Shown one piece after another: positions 17,765 through 30,059 of a stretch of 64,000 bases of DNA. The stretch spans positions 248,001 through 312,000 of the forward strand of contig JAUHWG010000005.1 in assembly GCA_030424595.1 (NCBI GenBank), written 5' to 3'. A program made the position numbers and the translations under genes. The DNA comes from Polyangia bacterium (GTDB taxonomy: Bacteria; Myxococcota_A; Polyangia; Nannocystales; Nannocystaceae). The notes under the pieces were generated by a model. That model had not been told where the DNA came from, did no database searches, and was given only the letters and a program-made list of their open reading frames with translations. Every line of letters begins with the position of its first letter. Within the stretch, counting starts at the first letter, position 1.

Positions 17765-19066
17765 ATGACCGAGTTTAAGCTGCCAGAGATCGGTGAAGGG
17801 GTTGTCGAGGGCGAGATCGTCCAGTGGCTCAAGAAGCCGGGCGAGGCCGTCGAGGCGAACGAGGCGCTGGTCGAGGTGATGACCGACAAGGCGACGATCG
17901 AGGTCCCCGCGCCGCAGGCCGGGCGCCTGGTGGAGATCAGGGTCGAGGTCGGCGAGATCGCGGCGATCGACGAGGTGATCGCGATCCTCGAGCTCGGCGC
18001 GGCGGCCCCGAAGGCAGCTGCAGCGGCCGCGGCTCCGAAGGCGGCAGCGGCCGCGGCCGCGGCTCCGAAGGCGGCAGAGGCCCCGGCAGCCCCGAAGGCG
18101 GCAGCGGCCCCGGCAGCCCCGAAGGCGGCGGCACCCTCCCCCGCGAGCGGCGGAGCTGTCCTGGCGACGCCGGCGGCCCGCGCCCTCGCCCGCGAGTCCG
18201 GGATCGATCTCCAGGCGCTCCCGGTCGACGAGCGTGGGCGGATCACCAAGCGCGACGTGCTCATGGCGAAGAGCGCCCCGGCGCCGGTCAGCGCGAGGCC
18301 TGCGAGCAAGCCGGCGCGTCCGGCCGCCCCCGCCTACGTCCACGCTGGCGAGCCCGTCGAGGGCGACGAGATCATCCCCTTTCGCGGGATGCGGCGGAAG
18401 ATCGCCGAGGGCATCCACCGCTCCTACTCGACCGCCGCGCACTACACCTACGTCGAGCAGATCAACGTCACCCGCCTGGTCAAGCTCCGCGGCGAGGCGA
18501 AGGCGCTGGCGGCCGAGCACGGGATCTCCCTCTCGTACCTCCCCTTCATCGTCAAGGCGGTGGTCCACGGCCTCAAGCGCTTCCCGATCGTCAACGCCGA
18601 GCTCGATGAGGCCGGCGGCCGGATCATCGTCAAGAAGCGCTACGACATCGGCATCGCCACGGCGACCGAGCAGGGGCTGATCGTCCCGGTGGTCCACCAC
18701 GCCGACCGGCGCAGCATCTTCGACGTCGCCGCCGAGATCGGGCGCCTCTCCGAGGCCGCCCGCCAAGGCACCGCGAGCCGCTCCGATCTCACCGGCTCGA
18801 CCTTCACGATCACCTCGCTGGGGACGATCGGCGGGGTCTTGGCGACGCCGATACTCAACTTCCCCGAGGTCGGGATCCTCGGCGTCCACGCGATCCGCAA
18901 GACGCCGATCGTCGACGACGACGATAACATCGTCATCGGTCATATGATGAACCTCTCGGTCTCGCTCGATCACAGGATCGTCGACGGCTTCGAGGGCGCG
19001 AGCTTCCTCCAGGAGGTCAAGCGCTACCTCGAGGACCCGAACCTCCTCCTCTTGGCGGGGATCTAG
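17765..19066 (+). CDS. Dihydrolipoamide acyltransferase (E2)
   Basis: Core of the 2-oxoacid dehydrogenase complex, moving acyl groups from lipoamide to CoA. 433 residues from ATG 17765, where the lipoyl domain begins. Lipoyl lysine K42 lies in MTDKATIEV. An Ala/Pro/Lys linker (about 80-125) is encoded by near-repeats of GCGGCAGCGGCCCCG type. A peripheral subunit-binding domain (about 135-170, TPAARALARESGIDL) follows, then the catalytic domain (about 200-433) with SLDHRIVDG, active-site H403 and D407. All expected residues are present, in contrast to the E1 subunits encoded just upstream. One lipoyl domain only. Confidence 0.93.
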   Translation: MTEFKLPEIGEGVVEGEIVQWLKKPGEAVEANEALVEVMTDKATIEVPAPQAGRLVEIRVEVGEIAAIDEVIAILELGAAAPKAAAAAAAPKAAAAAAAAPKAAEAPAAPKAAAAPAAPKAAAPSPASGGAVLATPAARALARESGIDLQALPVDERGRITKRDVLMAKSAPAPVSARPASKPARPAAPAYVHAGEPVEGDEIIPFRGMRRKIAEGIHRSYSTAAHYTYVEQINVTRLVKLRGEAKALAAEHGISLSYLPFIVKAVVHGLKRFPIVNAELDEAGGRIIVKKRYDIGIATATEQGLIVPVVHHADRRSIFDVAAEIGRLSEAARQGTASRSDLTGSTFTITSLGTIGGVLATPILNFPEVGILGVHAIRKTPIVDDDDNIVIGHMMNLSVSLDHRIVDGFEGASFLQEVKRYLEDPNLLLLAGI

Positions 19067-19155
19067 GCGTCTAGGCGTCTGGGCGTCTAGTCATCTAGGC
19101 CGCCGAGCAAGAAACCTCAGCCCGACCTCACTCAAAGGACCCATCGGAGAACGCT

Positions 19156-20583
19156 ATGGCTACGATCAAGAAAAAGGCGCTGGTCATCGGCGCAGGCACC
19201 GGCGGCTACCCCTGCGCGATCCGTCTCGCCCAACTCGGCGTCGACACGATGATCGTCGAGAAGGCGGAGCCCGGCGGCGTCTGCCTCAACTGGGGCTGCA
19301 TCCCCTCGAAGGCGCTGATCTCGGCGACCAAGCTCTTCCACAAGGCCCAGCACAGCGAGTCGATGGGGGTGAGCTTTAAGGGCGCCGCCGTCGACATGAA
19401 GCAGATGCAGGCGTGGAAGTCGGGGATCGTCAAGAAGCTCACCGGCGGCGTGAAGGGCCTGATCAAGGGCAACGGCGCGACCTACGTCAAGGCGACCGCG
19501 AGCTTCGTCGGGCCGAAGTCGGTCCGCCTCAAGTACGCCGACGGCAAGCCCGACGACATCGTCGAGGCGGAGCACATCGTCATCGCGACGGGCTCGCTGC
19601 CGATCGAGATCCCCGGCTTCAAGATCGACCAGAAGCGGATCGTCGACAGCACCGGCGCGCTCGAGCTCGACTCGGTGCCCAAGCGGATGCTCTGCATCGG
19701 CGGCGGGATCATCGGCCTGGAGCTCGGCCAGACCTTCCAGCGCGTCGGCACGAAGCTCGTCGTCCTGGAGGGGCTCGGTCGGATCTTAAACGGGGTCGAC
19801 GAGGAGTGCGCCAAGGTCGTCGCCAAGCAGATCAAGAAGGACGGCGGCGAGATCCACACCGGCGCCCGCGCGACCGGCTGGGAGGAGCGCGACGGGGCGA
19901 TCGTCGTCAAGGCGGACGTCGGCGGCGAGACCAAGGAGTTCGAGACCGACATCGTCCTCGTCGCGGTCGGCCGCTGGCCGATCACCGCCGGGCTCAACAT
20001 CGAGAAGAGCGGGGTCAAGCTCGGCGAGCGCGGCTTCATCCCGGTCGACAACCGCAAGCAGACCAACGTGCCCGGGATCTACGCGGTCGGCGATGTCGTC
20101 GGCCAGCCGATGCTCGCCCACAAGGCCTCCCACGAGGGCGAGGTCGTCGCCGAGGTGATCGCCGGCAAGAAGACCGTCGACGACGCCCGCTGCATCCCCA
20201 ACATCGTCTTCACCGAGCCTGAGATCGCGTCCGTCGGCATGACCGCCGAGGAGGCGAAGGCGGCGGGTCACGAGGTCTCGATCGGCAAGATGCCCTTCGC
20301 GGTCAGCGGTCGGGCGATGGCGATCGACGAGACCAACGGCTTCGTCAAGGTGATCACCGACGCCAAGGACGCCCGCGTTCTCGGGATCCACATCGTCGGC
20401 CCCGAGGCTTCGGACCTGATCTCCGAGGGCGCCCTGGCGATCGAGATGGGGGCCTTCGCGGAGGACATCAGCCTGACGGTCCACCCCCACCCGACGCTCG
20501 GCGAGGCGCTGATGGAGGCGGCCAAGCACTCGATCGGCGAGGCCGTCCACCTGATGAACCCGCGCAAGAAGTCGGCCCACTAG
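19156..20583 (+). CDS. lpdA: Dihydrolipoyl dehydrogenase (E3)
   Basis: FAD/NAD disulfide oxidoreductase that reoxidises dihydrolipoamide of the E2. 475 residues. FAD-binding VIGAGTGGYPCAIRLAQLG at the N-terminus, redox-active C43-x4-C48 (GGVCLNWGCIPSKA), NAD-binding CIGGGIIGLELGQ, the second FAD motif GIYAVGDVVGQPMLAHKA, and the C-terminal catalytic HPHPTLGEALMEA. Complete and apparently active. Last gene of the E1-E2-E3 operon, 89 bases after E2, with an AACGCT-ATG start and no strong ribosome-binding site. It could also serve other lipoamide complexes of the cell. Confidence 0.95.
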   Translation: MATIKKKALVIGAGTGGYPCAIRLAQLGVDTMIVEKAEPGGVCLNWGCIPSKALISATKLFHKAQHSESMGVSFKGAAVDMKQMQAWKSGIVKKLTGGVKGLIKGNGATYVKATASFVGPKSVRLKYADGKPDDIVEAEHIVIATGSLPIEIPGFKIDQKRIVDSTGALELDSVPKRMLCIGGGIIGLELGQTFQRVGTKLVVLEGLGRILNGVDEECAKVVAKQIKKDGGEIHTGARATGWEERDGAIVVKADVGGETKEFETDIVLVAVGRWPITAGLNIEKSGVKLGERGFIPVDNRKQTNVPGIYAVGDVVGQPMLAHKASHEGEVVAEVIAGKKTVDDARCIPNIVFTEPEIASVGMTAEEAKAAGHEVSIGKMPFAVSGRAMAIDETNGFVKVITDAKDARVLGIHIVGPEASDLISEGALAIEMGAFAEDISLTVHPHPTLGEALMEAAKHSIGEAVHLMNPRKKSAH

Positions 20584-20779
20584 GTAGGGGCCTCTCCCCG
20601 GCCTCGGATGGCTGGGGGCTGCGGGGCCCAATTGAGGCTAGAAAGCCACGGGCAGGCCCGTTGGACAACAAAATCGACGCGCAGGGTCGGAATCGCCGAC
20701 CAGGTCTCGGTCACACTGAGAGTCGCGAATGTCGACTAGAATACCCGGGCGGCAGACCACCGCCCTGAGGAGTCCCATC

Positions 20780-21520
20780 ATGACCAATACGCCGAATTCC
20801 GCTCCGTCCCGCCGCCGCCGCCGCCGTCTTCGCGGGCTCGTCCGAAACGTCGCGCTCGGCGCTGCGCTGGCAGGCGCCGGGTTGAGCAGCGGCGAGGCTT
20901 TGGCGGCCGATATCCCGAGCGTGCTCAGGCCTCCGCCCGAGAACTCGAACACGATGCAGTTCCTCTTCGGCCTCGGGAACTCGTCGCGGGTCGGCGGGCG
21001 GGGCTGGTACGGCTACGACTGCGGTCGCAACGGCTGGAACTGCGGCTACGGCGGCGGCTACGGGGGAGCGTTTAAGCTGCACCAGCAGTTCCTCTTCCAC
21101 CTGACGGGGAAGTGGCACGGACCGGCGCTGGCCCTCGTCTCCGAGCAGGAGTTCGCTGGCAACTACTTCGGGCTGAACCTGCTGCCGCGCTTCGCCTGGG
21201 ACATCCCGGTGTACAAGCCGCTGGCGCTGGTGATCTCGCCCTACGTCGGGCTCGGCTATCACCTGAGCCACTACTCGCGCTACTGGTACAACCAGTACTT
21301 CGGCTACTACGGGAGCCCGAACTACCACTCGGCGACGCTCCAGTTCGGGGTCACGGCGAAGCTGATGATCGCCCAGCGGTGGCTGGTGTGGCTGCAGTTC
21401 CCGAGCGCCGACATGCACATCGGCTCCGGGCGCTACTACTGCAACCCCGGGACGGCGTACTGTCCGACCTACTACGCGGCTCGCTTTGACGTGCTCGCGG
21501 GCGGCGGGATCGCGTTCTAG
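20780..21520 (+). CDS. Exported aromatic-rich protein, probable outer-membrane beta-barrel
   Basis: 246 residues from ATG 20780, chosen for the GAGGAG ribosome-binding site 8-13 bases upstream. An Arg-rich n-region and hydrophobic core (LVRNVALGAALAGAGLSS) with a cleavage site near ALAAD mark a signal peptide. The mature part is rich in Tyr, Trp and Gly (GWYGYDCGRNGWNCGYGGGY) and alternates polar and hydrophobic residues in strand-like stretches, ending in GGGIAF with C-terminal Phe. This is typical of a small barrel. Function unknown. The 3' end of the gene is copied about 960 bases downstream, on the far side of a repeat array. Confidence 0.75.
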   Translation: MTNTPNSAPSRRRRRRLRGLVRNVALGAALAGAGLSSGEALAADIPSVLRPPPENSNTMQFLFGLGNSSRVGGRGWYGYDCGRNGWNCGYGGGYGGAFKLHQQFLFHLTGKWHGPALALVSEQEFAGNYFGLNLLPRFAWDIPVYKPLALVISPYVGLGYHLSHYSRYWYNQYFGYYGSPNYHSATLQFGVTAKLMIAQRWLVWLQFPSADMHIGSGRYYCNPGTAYCPTYYAARFDVLAGGGIAF

Positions 21521-21590
21521 GGTAGGGCTGGTCGTCCGCGACGCGAGCGCTTGAGGGCTTTTCGGGTCCTTGGGCGCTCGTGTTGCATTT
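21481..21590 (+). repeat. Left copy of a direct repeat: end of the exported-protein gene
   Basis: Covers the last 40 bases of the gene (from TCGCTTTGACGTG), its stop codon and about 70 bases beyond. A diverged copy lies at 22439-22550 in the same orientation. The two copies flank the 178-180 bp repeat array. Confidence 0.75.
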
Positions 21591-21669
21591 TGGAGTCCGA
21601 AGGCGAAGAAGCTCAGCGGGAGACTTCGCGGGTTGGACTTCGGGGGCTGGGAGGCGGCGCCCGGGAGGC

Positions 21670-22438
21670 TGTAGGCGGGCGGGCGAGGGGCGACGAGGCA
21701 GGTCCCTCGCGGACGCGGGTCCCCCCATGCCACGTGCTCGCCACGGGTAGGGGTGATCTGCTTGAAGAACAGGGTACGCGTGTCTCCGCGCGAGGCACGG
21801 GTCCTCCCGCTGCGTCCCACCCGTCGCCCCTCGCTCGCCCGAGCCAGGCTGGCTCGGGCCCCGCATGAGGTCTCTCCGCAGGTGTGGACGAGGTGCTCAG
21901 CTCGCTTTGACGTGTTCGCGGCGGGTGGGGATGAGCTGCTTGAAGAGACAGGGTAAGCGTGTCTCCGCGCGAGGCACGGGTCCTCCCGCTGCGTCCCACC
22001 CGTCGCCCCTCGCTCGCCCGAGCCAGGCTGGCTCGGGCCCCGCATGAGGCCTCTCCGCAGGTGTGGGCGAGGTGCTCAGCTCGCTTTGACGTGTTCGCGG
22101 CGGGTGGGGATGATCTGCTTGAAGAGACAGGGTACGAGTGTCTCCGCGCGAGGCACGGTCCTCCCGCTGCGTCCCACCCGTCGCCCCTCGCTCGCCCGAG
22201 TCAGGCTGGCTCGGGCCCCGCATGAGGCCTCTCCGCAGGTGTGGACGAGGTGCTCAGCTCGCTTTGACGTGTTCGCGGCGGGTGGGGGCTGATCTGCTTG
22301 AAGAGACAGGGTACGCGTGTCTCCGCGCGGGGCACGGGTCCTCCCGCTGCGTCCCACCCGTCGCCCCTCGCTCGCCCGAGCCAGGCTGGCTCGGGCCCCG
22401 CATGAGGCCTCTCCGCAGGTGTGGACGAGGTGCTCAGC
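21670..22438 (+). repeat. Array of about four 178-180 bp repeats with a perfect palindrome
   Basis: GCTTTGACGTG recurs at 21904, 22083, 22261 and 22441, spacing 179, 178 and 180. Each unit carries GATCTGCTTGAAGA, TCTCCGCGCGAGGCACGG, a CGTCGCCCCTCGCTCGCC block and a palindrome with 9-bp arms, CCCGAGCCA-GGC-TGGCTCGGG (first copy 21838-21858). The first copy extends upstream to about 21670 and there matches the single copy near 57516-57720. Short reading frames in the array repeat with it and look non-coding. The gap 21521-22612 holds no other gene. Confidence 0.9.
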
Positions 22439-22550
22439 TCGCTTTGACGTGTTCGCGGCGGGATCGCGTTCTAGGGTACTGCGAGCTGGCCGTCGGCGAG
22501 GCGAGCGTGCGAGGGCATTTCGGGCGCCTTGGCGCTCGTGGTGGCTTTTA
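22439..22550 (+). repeat. Right copy of the direct repeat
   Basis: Starts CTCGCTTTGACGTGTTCGCG, reaches GGATCGCGTTCTAGGGTA as in the gene 3' end (with a short internal deletion), then continues with recognisable similarity to the sequence beyond the stop codon (CGAGCG, GAGGGC, TTTCGGG, GGCGCTCGTG). Truncated and without a start, so not a gene. Confidence 0.75.
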
Positions 22551-22612
22551 CAAGGCGGAGCCGTCGCGGAGCTCGGAGCGCTCTCGTCAGAGTTCTCGCG
22601 GGACGGTGAACG

Positions 22613-23947
22613 TCAGCGCTGGAAGGGGTAGACCGGGCCGAGGTTCAGGAGCGTGGTCAGCTCGTCGAGGGCGGTGCGGGACTCGGTGAGGAGCTGGGGA
22701 TCGCGGAGGTCGTCGAAGCTCAGGCGGTCGCGGTAGTGGCGGTCGATCCAGGCCTCGAGCTGGCGGTAGAGGGGCTCGCTGAGGAGGCAGCGCTGGTTGG
22801 CGGCGGCGAGCTCGTCGTCGCTGAGAACGACCCGCAGGCGGAGGCAGGCCGGGCCGCCGCCGTTGCGCATGCTCTGGCGGACGTCGATGTAGTGGAGGGC
22901 CTTGATAGGCCCTCCGGAGTCGACGAGCGAGCTGAGGTAGGCGCCGACAGAGGGGGTCTCTCGGCACTCCTCGGGGGCGACCAAGGTGGCCCCCGCGGGG
23001 CCGACGATGAGCTGGGTGTTGAAGAGATAGGAGGCGACGGCGTCGGCGACCGGGACGGCGGCGGTCGGGACCTGGATCGCCCGCAGCGCGGTGTCTCCGA
23101 GCTTGGCCTGGATCTCCTCCAGGGCCGCGTCGGGGGCGAGGAAGGCCTCTTGGTGGAAGAAGAGGATGTCGAGGTTGCCTACGGCGATGACGTCGTTGTG
23201 GAAGACGCCGGCGTCGATCACCGCGGGGTTTTGCTGGACGAAGACGGTCCGCTCGGGGGCGAGACCGTGGAGACGGGCGACGGCCTGGCTGGCCTCGAGG
23301 GTCTGGCGGGCGGGGAAGCGGGTCGGCTTCGGCGCGGAGGTGTCGCTGACGGTGCGCCCGTAGACGAAGACTTCGACCCCGGGGGCGCCGTAGTCGGCGC
23401 AGAGGCGGGTGTGGTTGGCGGCGCCCTCGTCCCCGAGGGAGTCGTGGGAGGGGAGGTGCTGGTGGTGGGCGAAGCGCTCGTCGCCCGGGAAGATCGCCCG
23501 CAGGACGCGGCCCGTGAGCTCGGGCTCGATCGCCCGGTGGAGCTTGTTGGTGAGGTTCGCAGGGGTGAGGTGGACGCGACCGTCACCGCTGTCGGGGCTG
23601 GGGGAGATCGTCGCCGCGTTGGCGACCCACATGCTCGACGCGGAGGAGCAGGCGGCGAGGAGCGTCGGCGCCTGACGGGCGGCGGCCTCGAGCACCGCCG
23701 CGTCGCTGCCGCCAAAGCCGAGGCGGCGGAGGGTGCCGATGTCGGGCCGCTCCTGCGGAGGGATCACCCCCTGGCGCAGGCCGAGGCCGCGGAGGGTCCA
23801 CATCTTCGCCAGCCCCTGCTTGGCCGCCTGGCGCGGGCTCGCGACCGCGCTCGCGTTGGAGAGCGAGGCGACGTTGCCGAAGGAGAGCCCCGAGTAGTTG
23901 TGGGTGGGGCCGATAAGACCGTCGAAGTTGACCTCGTGGTGCGCCAT
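22613..23947 (-). CDS. astB: N-succinylarginine dihydrolase
   Basis: Converts N2-succinylarginine to succinylornithine, CO2 and ammonia, step two of the arginine succinyltransferase (AST) pathway. 444 residues, the usual length. The N-terminus [20 protein letters not shown] and [15 protein letters not shown] are hallmarks of AstB. Conserved [40 protein letters not shown] (catalytic Cys in PACLRLR) and VLSDDE are present. The enzyme has the amidinotransferase-like fold. No astA, astC, astD or astE in the window, so the other steps must be encoded elsewhere. It lies 101 bases downstream of uvrA on the same strand and may share its transcript. Confidence 0.95.
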   Translation of the reverse strand: MAHHEVNFDGLIGPTHNYSGLSFGNVASLSNASAVASPRQAAKQGLAKMWTLRGLGLRQGVIPPQERPDIGTLRRLGFGGSDAAVLEAAARQAPTLLAACSSASSMWVANAATISPSPDSGDGRVHLTPANLTNKLHRAIEPELTGRVLRAIFPGDERFAHHQHLPSHDSLGDEGAANHTRLCADYGAPGVEVFVYGRTVSDTSAPKPTRFPARQTLEASQAVARLHGLAPERTVFVQQNPAVIDAGVFHNDVIAVGNLDILFFHQEAFLAPDAALEEIQAKLGDTALRAIQVPTAAVPVADAVASYLFNTQLIVGPAGATLVAPEECRETPSVGAYLSSLVDSGGPIKALHYIDVRQSMRNGGGPACLRLRVVLSDDELAAANQRCLLSEPLYRQLEAWIDRHYRDRLSFDDLRDPQLLTESRTALDELTTLLNLGPVYPFQR

Positions 23948-24048
23948 GCGGGGCGAGGATATCAGGCGCTGGACGGGCGGAGGCGAGCTCGGTGACCCTC
24001 GCGCCGGTGACTGGTAGCGAGGGTTCGCGAGGGCGAGGACCCGTGCGC

Positions 24049-27362
<3,314 letters not shown>

Positions 27363-27366
<4 letters not shown>

Positions 27367-28376
27367 AGCGCGAAGGAGGCCCGGCCGCGGGCGAGCGTGA
27401 GGGCGGCGAAGATGCTCGACGGATCCGCGATCCCCTGGCCGGCGATGTCGCGGGCGGTGCCGTGATCCGGGGAGGTCCTGACAAAGGGCAGGCCCAAGGT
27501 CATGTTGACCCCGTCGTGCATGTGGAGGAGCTTGAAGGGGCCCAGGCCCTGATCGTGGTACATCGCGACCAGCCCGTCGTAGTGGCCGCTCGCGTGCTGG
27601 GGGAAGGCCGTGTCCGCCGGGATCGGCCCGCTGAAGGTGAAGGGGGCGCCGCGCTCGTCGGCCCAGGCCTGGAGGTCGGCGATCGCCGGTCGGATCACCG
27701 TGTCCTCCTCGCTGCCCAGGAGGCCGCGCTCGCCGGCGTGGGGGTTGAGCCCGAGGATGCCGATCGTCGGCGCGGCGATGCCGAAGTCGCGGTGGAGCGC
27801 GAGGGCCAGGAGGCGCCCGGCGGTGATGATCCGCTCGGGGGTGAGGGCGTCGGGGACTTGCCGAAGGGGCAGGTGGATCGTCGCCGGGACGACCCGCAGC
27901 CGCGGTCCCACCATCAACATCGCGACCTCGTCGACGCCGGCCCGGTCGGCGAGATACTCCGTGTGCCCGGGGAAGGCGAAGCCCTCCGCCTTGCAGCGGG
28001 CCTTGTCGATCGGCGCGGTGACGAGGGCGATGCGGCTCGGGTCCCCCTGCGCGATCAGGTGATCGAGGGCACGCGCGAGGGCCTGCACCTGGGTCAAGCC
28101 AGAGGGGAGATCGGGGGCCAGGAGCGGCTCGAGCGCGGTCCAGCCGCGGCGGGCCCAGGCCTTGCCCAGGCGCTCGCGGAGGCGCTCTAGGTTCACGCGG
28201 TCGGCGAAGACCCGATCGCCGGCGTTGAGCAGGCCCGCGTCTCCGAGCCGTAGGAGCAGCTCTGGGCCGATCCCCTCAGGATCTCCCTGAGTGACGACGA
28301 GCCGCCGCTGGAGCTCCTTGCCGCGGCTTGGGGCGCGGTGTGGAGCGCTTGGGGGGTGCGAGCTTGAGGGGTGCAT
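27363..28376 (-). CDS. pdxA: 4-hydroxythreonine-4-phosphate dehydrogenase
   Basis: NAD-dependent oxidation of 4-phosphohydroxythreonine in DXP-dependent vitamin B6 synthesis. About 337 residues from ATG 28376 (an ATG at 28421 is also in frame). The PdxA motifs are VTQGDPEGIGPEL at the N-terminus, GFAFPGHTEYLADRAG, GLNPHAGERGLLGSEE, AMYHDQGLGPFKLLH and GLPFVRTSPDHGTARDIAG, with the metal-binding His residues present. The stop codon overlaps the uvrA start (ATGA), so the two are coupled. No pdxJ nearby. The basic, Ser/Pro-rich first 20 residues are poorly conserved in appearance and the start may be later. Confidence 0.93.
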
Positions 28377-28507
28377 CGACGGCTTCGCCCAGTGGCGCGA
28401 ACGGGTCCGGGATCCTACCATGACGTCCGCATGACGACGCGTCGCAGCGAGCTCCCCGTGGGGTGTCCGGGGGTCCGCCGCCGAAGGCCTCGGGTGTCCA
28501 GGCCGTC

Positions 28508-28553
<46 letters not shown>

Positions 28554-28574
28554 GTTCTCCGCAGGTCAGCGGGG

Positions 28575-29870
28575 ATGTGCCGTGCGCTCGGGGTGCTCGT
28601 CTCCGCGGGCCTCCTCTTCGCGAGCTCGCCGGTGTCGGCGCGAGGGAGCTCCGAGCCGGGCGAGGCCTCCGCGGAGGAGCCCGCGGAGGGCGGTCGAGCG
28701 GCGATCCGGCTCCAGCCGAAGAAGGGCCCGCGCGCGACCCAGCCGCGCTCTGCGGACGCTGACGCGAAGCCCGTGACGAAGCCCGTGACGAAGCCCTTGA
28801 CGAAGCCGGCGAAGCCCAAGCCGTCGCCCAAGCTCGGCAAGCCCGAGGCGCAGGGGATCGGCGCAGCGATCGGTGTCGTCGACCAGGCGAAGCTCCCTCG
28901 CCTCGGAGATCCCCCGGTCGTGCCCGGCTATGATGATCGCTTCGCCGGGATCACGGGGGTGCCCGCGGCCGCCACCGGTTGGAGCGGGAGCATCGCCGAC
29001 CCCGCGTTTGTCGACCGTCGACGGCGCTATCCGCTGGTCCCGCGGCCCGAGCCCTTTGGCGACACGCTCCGGCCAGGGGAGCGCTTCCGCTACGACGTGA
29101 CCTTCAGCGGCAACCCGACAGGCATCGCCGAGGCCGAGGTCCTCGCCCGTGAGCCCGGTGCCTTCGGCGCGCCAGACCAGGTCCACCTCGAAGGGTTCGC
29201 CCGGACCAGCGGCGTCGTCTCGCTGCTCACGACCCTCACCTACAAGATCAAGTCGACCGTCGACGCGGTCAGCGGCTCGCCGCTGACGACCTACGCCGAG
29301 ACCAAGCGCACCGGCTTCGGCCGCGACCGCTACCGCGAGGTCAACACGACCTTCGGCGGCCACGGCTATGTGTTCATCCACGACAAGCGGATCTCCGACA
29401 AGAAGTCCGAGATGAAGATCCGCGAGCGGCTCCCGGTGGACACGCTCGACTCCCTCGCGGTGATGGCCTGGGTCCGCGCGCTCGACCTCGAGGCGGGCGA
29501 GCGGGCGCGGGTCTACGGCCTCGACGGCAAGGTGCTCCTGCGGGTGGACATCACCGGCAAGGGACCGGCGAAGCTCGAGCCGATGCCGGGGATCGCGACC
29601 GCGCTCGGCCTCGGCAGCAGCGATGTCTATGAGCTCGCCGGGACGATCACGCGGGTGGATCGCTTCGGCGGGCCAATACCCGGCAAAAAGGTGTATAAAC
29701 TCCGGGTCTGGCTCAGCGACGACGGCAGGCGGATTCCAGTGGCCCTGGAGAGCGATGTCTGGCTCGGCGTCGTCCGCCTCAACCTGACCCAGTACGACCC
29801 GCCGAGCGGAGACAGCTCATCGGCGAGCGGAGACGGCCGCCCTGGAGCGACGGCGTCCGCGGCCCCGTGA
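28575..29870 (+). CDS. DUF3108-domain secreted protein
   Basis: About 431 residues from ATG 28575, chosen because a clean signal peptide (MCRALGVLVSAGLLFASSPV, cleavage near VSA-RG) starts there. The frame also allows ATG 28431, which would add a Ser-Pro-Val repeat before the signal. After an Ala/Glu/Lys/Pro-rich linker (about 25-110) comes a beta-rich DUF3108 domain (about 170-400) beginning LRPGERFRYDVTFSGNPTG and ending with strand motifs ALESDVWLGVVRLNLTQY. Members are periplasmic and of unknown function, often in large Gram-negative predatory or environmental bacteria. Divergent from pdxA. The 3' flank (about 29887-29920) holds GGGTTCGGTTCGG-type repeats. Confidence 0.82.
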   Translation: MCRALGVLVSAGLLFASSPVSARGSSEPGEASAEEPAEGGRAAIRLQPKKGPRATQPRSADADAKPVTKPVTKPLTKPAKPKPSPKLGKPEAQGIGAAIGVVDQAKLPRLGDPPVVPGYDDRFAGITGVPAAATGWSGSIADPAFVDRRRRYPLVPRPEPFGDTLRPGERFRYDVTFSGNPTGIAEAEVLAREPGAFGAPDQVHLEGFARTSGVVSLLTTLTYKIKSTVDAVSGSPLTTYAETKRTGFGRDRYREVNTTFGGHGYVFIHDKRISDKKSEMKIRERLPVDTLDSLAVMAWVRALDLEAGERARVYGLDGKVLLRVDITGKGPAKLEPMPGIATALGLGSSDVYELAGTITRVDRFGGPIPGKKVYKLRVWLSDDGRRIPVALESDVWLGVVRLNLTQYDPPSGDSSSASGDGRPGATASAAP

Positions 29871-30059
29871 GCGGGTCTGCGTCCGGGGCTGGGTTCGGTT
29901 CGGTTTGGGTTCGGTTTGGGCCGCGCAGGACCCCGGCTCGGCGCCTGCGCCTGACCTGCGCGGCCGTGTTCGGGAGAACACCTCAGCGGCGTCTGGGCGT
30001 ATAAGGTATGCTCCCGCGGCGGCTGGGGGCTGGTACCCCAAAACCATCGCATTCGTGCC

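Noticed and set aside
21670-22480. CRISPR array
   Set aside because: Units of 178-180 bases repeat throughout with no short repeat/unique spacer alternation, and no cas genes are nearby.
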